A DNA stretch of 64,000 bases from Erinaceus europaeus (lineage: Eukaryota > Chordata > Mammalia > Eulipotyphla > Erinaceidae). Below, piece by piece: positions 57,025 through 64,000 of the stretch; position 1 is the first letter of the stretch, and each line of letters begins with the position of its first letter. The position numbers and the translations under genes are program-made. The DNA is taken from positions 58,569,528 through 58,633,527 of the forward strand of contig NC_080164.1 in assembly GCF_950295315.1 (NCBI RefSeq), written 5' to 3'. The notes beneath the pieces were generated by a model. That model worked only from the letters and a program-made list of their open reading frames with translations, ran no database searches and had not been told where the DNA came from.

Positions 57025-57250
57025 TGTTTGTTTTTCTCTTTGTTTTGCCACTAGGGCTATTGTTGGGGCTCAGTGCCTGCACAATGACTCCACTCTACTT
57101 AGTGGCCATTTTTATTTATTTATTTATTTTATAAAACTTGATAGAAAGACAGAGTGAGGTGGAGAGGAGAGAGAATTGCAATACTGTTCCATTGCTCATG
57201 AAGCTACCTCCTTTAGCCAAATTTTGTAGGCAACACACTACCTGGGGTCA
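57025..57250 (-). mobile_element. Old long SINE, inverted
   Basis: TTTGTTTTGCCACTAGGGCT, GGGGCTCAGTGCCTGCACAA and AGTGGCCATTTTTATTTATT (3' module), then TTGATAGAAAGACAGAGTGA and a degraded head. Confidence 0.7.
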
Positions 57251-57254
57251 AGAA

Positions 57255-60105
57255 GTCACCAGTATTCCAATCAATTGTGCCCCTTAAGAGGAGCATGTGG
57301 GTGTGTAGTCTCAGATACTACCTAGTTCTCATTTAGAGTTGAACTATTACTTTGTGAATATGTGGAAAACAGTCATTGATCTACTGTTATAGCTAAAGAA
57401 GGGAATAGGTAAGTAGTTTATGTCATCGGTCACCATCTGTTCTGGTCTAAAGGGGTACATGGTACATACTTGCTGTTAAGGGGTTTTAGGGTTTCAAGGG
57501 ACTTGTACTGAGGAAAATTTAAAAAAAAAAAAATCTAATAGTACTTAAAAAAAAAAAACTCCCTTACCAGAGTTTAAACCAAATTTTCTCTATCCAGATG
57601 GCTTCCAAGACCAAGAGGGAGGGAAATCCTGCTGTTTTTTTATGTTGGTCTTGATTGTTGTTAATGATCCCCAGCTGTAAGGCTCCCACATATCTTTAAC
57701 CTCTCTCTGGTTGGCCTTGCATCCCTGCCTTCTTTGCAAGGAGAATGGAACACTAAACACAGCACCCATTCCCCAGCAAAGTGTGTACTGCATAACTCAG
57801 GGAGGTCAGCCTCCAAACAGACCTCCAGTCTTGCTTGGTTTGCATTGCCAGGGCTCTTCATTCATCCTGGAAGAAGCTGGCCTTAGCATTCTCACTCCCC
57901 ACAGTGATATGGAGCTCTGCCCACCACCAGCAGCAGAGCTGGGGCAAATGGTCATCTGTGGCTCACGGTAAGATGAGGAATCTTCTGGATACATAGGAAT
58001 CACTGCCAGGCAAAGACATAATTCTCAGCGATGTGATATGCATCAAACTATCTGAATCAGAAAAGGACTTTGCCACTTTTTTTTTTTTTTTTGCCAAAGC
58101 AGCAATGACATTTCATGACTAATTTTCTGGTATTCTCTTATTCACCCATACAAAAAAAAAAAAAAACAACAACGTTCTTGCTTTAACTATGGCTGGCCAA
58201 CTTTGTCAAGTCATGGAGCACGTAGCAAAAACTAGTCACTGTGATGAAGGAGCTCAAAGCATTTGCCCTCATCTGTCTGTATGTAAATGTGCACTGATGC
58301 TCATGTTAAGATAGAGAGTAAACACCCTACTCAGGCTGGGGCATTTGGGGTGGTGGGTGTGGGAGAGTCGGTAGGAAGCTCTCAGGAGGCTCCTTATTGA
58401 AGGTGGCCTATAATGTGTTTTGAAAAATAAGTAGGGTTCAGTCTGGCTAGGTGAGGGTAATCAAAGGAACAAATGGAGATGGAAACTTCCAGGCAAGAGA
58501 AAGCACATGTAAAAGATGAAGGAAAATGGCACATAAGAAGGGCATGTGTGAGGACCTAGAAGGATATGTCAGGAAAAGCAGCTTGGCACTTCATGCTATG
58601 TGTCCTACTAGGGAGCACTTCTTTTATCTTTGGATGAAATCCAAGGATAAAAGATCTTCTCTCTGACTGCTCTAATCAGCACTGATCATTTACCTTTCTA
58701 ACTTGCTTTCATACCACAGACTATTCATTGACACTTAGAAGCTAGTTAATTATGACCAATTGAGCACTTTATTTCTGTTTTTTAAACTGCTTCCTGTGCA
58801 AGTTGGCTCTGCCTAAATAAAATACCAAACCTAAGAGAACACAAAGTCCTTTATTCCCCTTGTCCTTCAAATAGCAGCCATTTCACAAATACTTGTTGAA
58901 ATGTTTTGAAAATGTCCCTGAAAGGAGATTGTTAGTCCCTTACTAGCAATGATGAGCAGAAGTTTTAACCTTCTGCACTGAAAACACTTCCTCAGTCTTC
59001 TCCCACACATACACATTTTATAAGACATCCACCAGTTCTGTACAACAGCATTCCAATTGCCTACCCTAGGGTCTTAAGCCAAATCCAAATGAAATGCCCC
59101 CAAGTCCAGGTGAATCTTCTACTCTGGGATTTAAAAAATGGACCCAATAAAGAAAATTGCATTTGCAGTCTTAAAATTAAGTTTCCTTTGTTCTTTCATG
59201 TTATTCTTGGCCAGAGGGAATCAGCCCCTTCCGGTGCCTTCATTTTAGTTCTAAACAGCAAGGGAAGAAGATATTGGAATCTACTCCCTGAAAGATACCA
59301 GGCAAGAGCAAACAGTCATGGTGGCATCCAGATTATGTGAAAAGGAGGCTCTGCTTGTGTGTAAACAATGGTGTTTCATTCTACCCAGTACAACTGAGGT
59401 CCACACAGCCTGCTAAACTTTCACCCATCTGTTTCACTCTCCTCTTTGCCCTGTCCAGTATCTTAAGTCTCCTCCCACTCCTTTTCTATCTCCTAATTTC
59501 TCCCAGTACCCCATTTAACAAGACTCCTCTGTGCATTCTTGTTGTTGTTGTTGTTGTTGTTGTTATATCCATAAATATAACTTGTAAGTGCAAATGCAAT
59601 TGAAAAAAAGGGATATCACTGGTTGTAGATACTGTGATGGTTATGTACCTTCTGACATTGCTTATGTTACAACTCTTATTTTAGTTGAGCCCTCTGAAAG
59701 GCAAAGAGTGAATTTTGTGTCTTTTTTATTCTAATGCCATTATTATACCTTAATTATAGCACAATTTCAAAAGAAAACCATAATATCCATGTAAGAATTA
59801 CACTAAGTTTGCTCTACATTTCATGTCAGAAGATCTAGCATCTATAAAAGAGGAAGAATCAACCAAAACAGGAAATGGAATCACCCCATTTCAAGAAAAG
59901 CATTAGTGCTAGCATGTTACACATATGTTAATTCATTTAGTTCAAGGAGAAATGAATTCTTATCCCCATAATTATCATGAGGACACTGAGATCAAATCAG
60001 CATGTGTCACTCCCAATTCCATATCTCAGGTTCAAAGTTTGCTCTTTTTCTATTCTACACAGAATATGAAAGTCAGCTCCCTTCCCCAGATGAAGATGTA
60101 GCTTC
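57255..60105. other. Repeat-poor region
   Basis: No named retroposon. It contains short A-runs, a splice-site-bounded 63-bp segment (57905-57967, see findings) and a (TTG)n run at 59539-59564. No convincing gene. Confidence 0.4.
59539..59564. repeat. (TTG)n microsatellite
   Basis: About eight TTG units. Confidence 0.95.
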
Positions 60106-60109
60106 CTTT

Positions 60110-60250
60110 GGAGGAACTTTATTCCACACCTGTGTGCTAGTCATTATGTTAGATGTCACAGATACAGAGAAAGTAAAACAAGACCTGTGGGGTATGGAAT
60201 CCCTACTTCTAGACTTCAAGAAGCAAGACTATTTGGATACAAATGCCAGA
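60110..60250 (+). mobile_element. Possible L2-like fragment
   Basis: ACCTGTGTGCTAGTCATTAT, GTTAGATGTCACAGATACAG and AAGTAAAACAAGACCTGTGG resemble the TGTGCTAGGCACT..GATACA.. stretch of L2. Weak. Confidence 0.4.
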
Positions 60251-60259
60251 ACATATAAA

Positions 60260-61465
60260 ATAAGAGCACAAACTCAAGTCATACATCAACCCTGCTGAAT
60301 GGACAGTTATAAAAATTCTGTTCTGAGAGTTGTTGAGATTTTCCTCAAATGCCAAAAGTCAGTCTGTTAAAAAATCACACTCACGGGACAGATCTACATT
60401 CCCTCCCTGACTCCATGTCATGTTTCCTCAGTTTACTTCCAGTCAAAATGTGTGTTTTTCCCACTGTTCTTAGGGCAGGGGTCAGCCTAGCTAATGAAAA
60501 TCAAGCTGTCTTTTTTTCCCTGCCATCAACAATGGTCAGATGACAAAATGCAGGTTCTGATCCTGGCATGTTTATTGTTAGTGATGATGTGTAAACTGAT
60601 AGCCGACAGCTTCATTTTCTCTAAGCTAGGAAGGCCCTGCTGGGAGAATTGGGGAAGAAAAAAAAAAAAAAAACTTTGATTTTTGACTAGTAGTAAAACA
60701 GTTGGATAAACATGACATGACATGGATGTCAGAGTGCATAATGCAACTGCATGAACCCAGATGGGACTAGAGAATACACAAACATGGATAGAATACATGT
60801 CACAGAGATTCAGCCTGTGTTCCTACAATAATGTGAAATATTATAATGGAAATCTGACTAAAAGGCAAAGTTGGAAAGTACTTGAAAATAGAGTAAGCTT
60901 TTTAAGCTTTACGATGTTTTTGGAAAATAAAGCAAAACACACACATACAAAATCACCAAGCAGATTTGATAATAAGGGTTTAGGGCAAGGACATGCAGCA
61001 ATCAAAGTGATTGTGGAAGATGTGAAGCTGAAATACCTTTTTGAGAGAGTAGCAGTTAAATTAGAAAATTTAACTTAAGAAACATTTGAATGATCCTTAA
61101 TTCAGACAATATGTCCCCAAACAAGCAAACCAGTCAGTCTTATTTTGTGCTACTAAATAAGTTCAGTTCCAGCTTTTTCTCAACTTATTACAAAGTCTTT
61201 TGATAAGTCTGGAGTACAGAAAAAAAGTACTAAATGTCATACGGTGTAGCCAAAATTCCCTTCTCTTCATAGCTCCTTAAGCACTGTTTCAATTTATCAT
61301 TTTATAGCTTACAAACAATTTTGATATCATGATAAAAGAAAAGGAATTGATGACAGAAAAATATTCTCATATTTTCAAAATACCAAATGCAATTTCAATA
61401 GATTCAAGGACTCCTTGAAACCAAGGAAGCCCATGAATCTCAGCACACAAAGTAAAAATTCACTG
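60260..61465. other. No recognised feature
   Basis: A 105-codon open frame (60761-61078) has low-complexity codons and no recognisable domain. Confidence 0.35.
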
Positions 61466-61469
61466 GTTT

Positions 61470-61488
61470 CTTAAATTTTATTTATGTA

Positions 61489-61541
<53 letters not shown>

Positions 61542-61643
61542 ACACACCAGAGCATCATTCATTCTGGCACATAAGAAGGCAGGGATTAAATTTAGGGCCT
61601 CGTGCTTTTAGGTTCAATGCTCTCATCAATATTATCTCCTAAA
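61470..61643 (-). mobile_element. SINE-B-like, inverted, with (GT)n(GA)n
   Basis: TTAAATTTTATTTATGTATT (tail), then (TG)17(AG)8 at 61491-61540 where the CT-rich region would be, CAGAGCATCATTCATTCTGG, TAAATTTAGGGCCTCGTGCT and TCAATGCTCTCATC. Confidence 0.75.
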
Positions 61644-61644
61644 T

Positions 61645-62735
61645 TTCAAAAAATTACTGAGTTTTATTGATACCATCTGCTAATAGCTTCCTCATAACCA
61701 TGTTTTCTAGTTACCATATTCATTTCTATATTCTACATAACCATTACATAGAACAGGATTCCATGATTTTCATTGTTCCATGACTTCTAATAAATACAGA
61801 GAATAGGAAAGTCCCCTCCAATTTCCAAGTTCTTGGCTTTCTGTTCTCTGCAGTCTTTATATTGCAAGGAAAATATACACATAATGAAAGCTTGAAAATA
61901 TCCTTAAGTCTTTTATCCTGTGTTCACTCTGCTCTTTATCAGTCATTGTACTTCATGATCTGACCAGACTTACTGGTCATCTTAGCTGTCTTCATCTGAG
62001 GCCCATTCACCTTAATCAAGGTCCATCACCCCCTCCTTCTTGAGCAGAGGTCCGACCCATCAGGAGGCAGTATCGGTGAAGACAGAGAATAAAGAGGGCC
62101 ACAACAACTCTACAGGAGGGACAGATTCTCCCCTAGGAATTATGAAATTGTGGCCAGTGGGATTGTTTGAAACCAATTAAATCAATGCTGCCTTGGCTCC
62201 AAGACAGCATTTATTGCTGGAAGGAACTGTCAGCTTAATGTGTGGATGAGATCAGCTGGCTAAGAGCCTGAAATACTAGCTCCCCAAGTAAGGAAGGAGG
62301 TGAAATTAATCCTGTTGACTGGGTGGTTTTCCTGTACTTGTGGCTCAGGGTTCAGGATGTGCTGAATGAAGTCTTTCATTCAGGGATGAAGTTTGACCCT
62401 TCAAGGCTGGTCAGATCAATAATGAGATTCAGTACTCATTAATGGAAATAAGCAGGACACAGGCTACAGCAGACAGTTTTCAAACTGATATCTGCATAAC
62501 CCTAGACTGCTCACTATCTGCAACTCAGAGGTGGGGACAGGCTATCTTTAGGCATATACTTAAATTAGTTCTCTCTCATAGGCTCCACCCAACCTTACTG
62601 AACCAGAAGATGCATTTTGAAAAAGATATCAAATAATCTGAATACACAGTGAAATATTTTCATGAAATCTGATACAGTTAAGATTGCGTTTAGGGAACTC
62701 TCCAATAAGAGAATAATGTTATTTTCTCTTTTCCT
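61645..62735. other. Repeat-free sequence, possible conserved non-coding DNA
   Basis: No retroposon recognised. 62000-62560 is less AT-rich than its surroundings and holds several TAAT/ATTA-core motifs (e.g. CCAATTAAATCAATG, GAAATTAATCC). This is suggestive only. Confidence 0.35.
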
Positions 62736-62736
62736 T

Positions 62737-63015
62737 CTTTTTCTTTTCCCACCATGTTTATCACTAGAATTTGATACCTGCAGGGTAAATCCAGTGCTCC
62801 CAATGTTGGTTGTTGTTGCTAGAGATGGAGAGAAATTGAAAGGGGAAGAGGTAAACAGAAATGGAAAGAAAAAGAGAAATATCTGCAGCACTGCTTCTCC
62901 ACTTCCCCATTCATGAAGCCCCCTGCAAGCAGGGACCAGAGGCTTGGACTTGAGTCCTTGCTTTCTATGCATGTCTAATGTGTGCTCTATAGGATGCACC
63001 ATTACCCAGCTCCTC
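62737..63015 (-). mobile_element. Old SINE, inverted
   Basis: TACCTGCAGGGTAAATCCAG and TGCTCCCAATGTTGGTTG (3' module), AGAGATGGAGAGAAATTGAA, CCTGCAAGCAGGGACCAGAG, GGCTTGGACTTGAG and GATGCACCATTACCCAGC. Confidence 0.7.
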
Positions 63016-63019
63016 AACA

Positions 63020-63568
63020 TTCTCTTTTCATGGATGAAAACAAGAGCAACTTGTTTGCATCAGTAGCAAGAACATGACCTTCACAGAACCAGAAGAAATG
63101 TTATATCTTGTGACACTTTCTCTAAGCATCCTAGAAGATATTCTTGGATGAATGAGTACAAAATATGTGGAGTAAAATTTTCTCACCTGCACAGTAAAAC
63201 AAGAAGTTTCCTAGCTATAAGGATAGAACCACAGCAGATCACTCAGCAGCCCAACAGCTTCTAGACAAAGCCTTGTGGTGAGATTATGATGCAATTACTT
63301 GTGATTTGTACCTCTACTTTACATAGGATCTCTGAAAACTGCTTTAATTAGTGTCTATATTTCCAGATGTGATAGACAATGATGGAGCCCTATGATAGAG
63401 CACCCCTCTCTCTATTTATACAATAACACTCACAAATTATAATAAGTATAGTAAAGATCCAGACATGATGTATTGTCTATGCAACTGTTGACATGTGTAT
63501 AAATTACACAAGTCAAATGTTTTAGTCCCCTCTGGTGTATCAGATCAAAAAATCACGTAAAAAATATT
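63020..63568. other. No recognised feature
   Basis: No named repeat or coding signal. Confidence 0.35.
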
Positions 63569-63569
63569 A

Positions 63570-63755
63570 GAAATGGGACAGAGAGATAACATAGTAGGAG
63601 AGCACACAAACTGCATGCCTGAGGTCCCAGAGGCCCCAGGAGTCCCAGATCTAAATCCCCAGCACCAACATATGTCAGACCTGATCAAGGTTTCTTGCAC
63701 TAAGTATCTCTCTCTCTCCCTTTCTCTCATTAAACTAAATAAATATTTACTTTAA
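63570..63755 (+). mobile_element. SINE-C
   Basis: GAAATGGGACAGAGAGATAA, CTGCATGCCTGAGGTCCCAG, CTAAATCCCCAGCACCAAC and a CT-rich end TCTCTCCCTTTCTCTCATTA. Confidence 0.75.
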
Positions 63756-64000
63756 AAAAGACTTAGAGAAAAATGGTTTGAAAAGCAAAAATATGTTAAG
63801 CACTGACCAATCAATAATGCAATGTTGATAAAAGGAGCAAAATTATTCCTGTTTGTCAAATAATCACATTTGTATTGGGAAAATATTATAGAATATGAAT
63901 TTCAATTACAAAAATTTTTATGAAATGTCTTAGACTTTTTTATATGTCATAATATCAGCTACAATATTGATGAAATTGTTTCCATAGTAGTTCAGAACGA

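Noticed and set aside
57711..57971. 86-codon open frame
   Set aside because: Competing frames of similar length exist on the minus strand and no domain is visible; only the inner exon-like segment is kept as a low-confidence finding.
1..64000. CRISPR arrays, bacterial operons, phage or plasmid features
   Set aside because: No regularly spaced repeats, ribosome-binding sites or prokaryotic gene density; repeat content is clearly mammalian.

Overview
The window looks like nuclear DNA of a placental mammal, most likely a hedgehog (Erinaceidae, e.g. Erinaceus). Two things suggest this: L1 LINE fragments are abundant, and so are tRNA-derived SINEs whose youngest family starts GGGAGTCGGGCGGTAGCGCA and ends in an ACAACAAGGGCAACAAAAGG-type A-rich tail. 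I link this type to the hedgehog ERI SINEs from memory; the species is an inference. I find no host protein-coding gene, exon set, rRNA gene, intact tRNA gene or CRISPR array. The longer open frames are L1 ORF2 remnants, antisense shadows of repeats, or microsatellites. The window is best read as intergenic or deep-intronic DNA built by repeated retroposition.

Short names used below. SINE-A: young family with the head quoted above. SINE-B: head like GTCCAGGAGGTGGTGCAGTG with a CACATGTACCAGAG body. SINE-C: older, with GCCTGAGGCTCC and GAGCTGAGCAGTGCT motifs. SINE-D: older relative of A, with a CCAGGTGGTGCACCTGGTTA-type head and a CTGTCTCTATCCAATA-type end. L1 type A ends in a TTTTGTTAATGTCTCC-type 3' UTR; L1 type B ends in CCCCAATAAAGAAATA.

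Layout. 1-10 kb: SINEs, a twin-primed (inverted) L1, an L1 carrying endonuclease and RT remnants split by two SINE-A insertions, and an L1 with a long 3' UTR. 10-15 kb: SINEs, an old inverted L1 and a long GAA/TTC tract with an embedded SINE. 15.4-19.6 kb: a young 5'-truncated L1 with a 15-bp target-site duplication (TSD). It contains a 234-bp insertion of a different, non-L1 LINE. 20.3-22.3 kb: an inverted L1 3' end with the long 3' UTR. 22-27 kb: old SINEs, an old L1, and a 48-bp insertion resembling the 5' part of an intron-containing tRNA-Ile(UAU) precursor. 27-31 kb: an old L1 containing a younger L1 3' end, then an inverted L1 3' UTR holding a second copy of the non-L1 LINE insertion. 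32.5-34.7 kb: repeat-poor. 36.3-42.2 kb: an older type B L1 containing a young type A L1 and a solo retroviral LTR, and ending in a perfect 34-bp-arm palindrome. 42.4-51.4 kb: L1 3' UTRs and a dense SINE cluster. 51.4-64 kb: comparatively repeat-poor, with SINEs, L2-like remnants and possible conserved non-coding sequence.

The most notable points are the two independent insertions of a non-L1 LINE 3' end, which differ only at CpG sites; the tailless tRNA-Ile retropseudogene; two young L1 copies sharing the same two ORF2 stop codons; and the L1 3'-end palindrome. All repeat-family assignments come from reading the sequence and from memory of the families; no database search was run.
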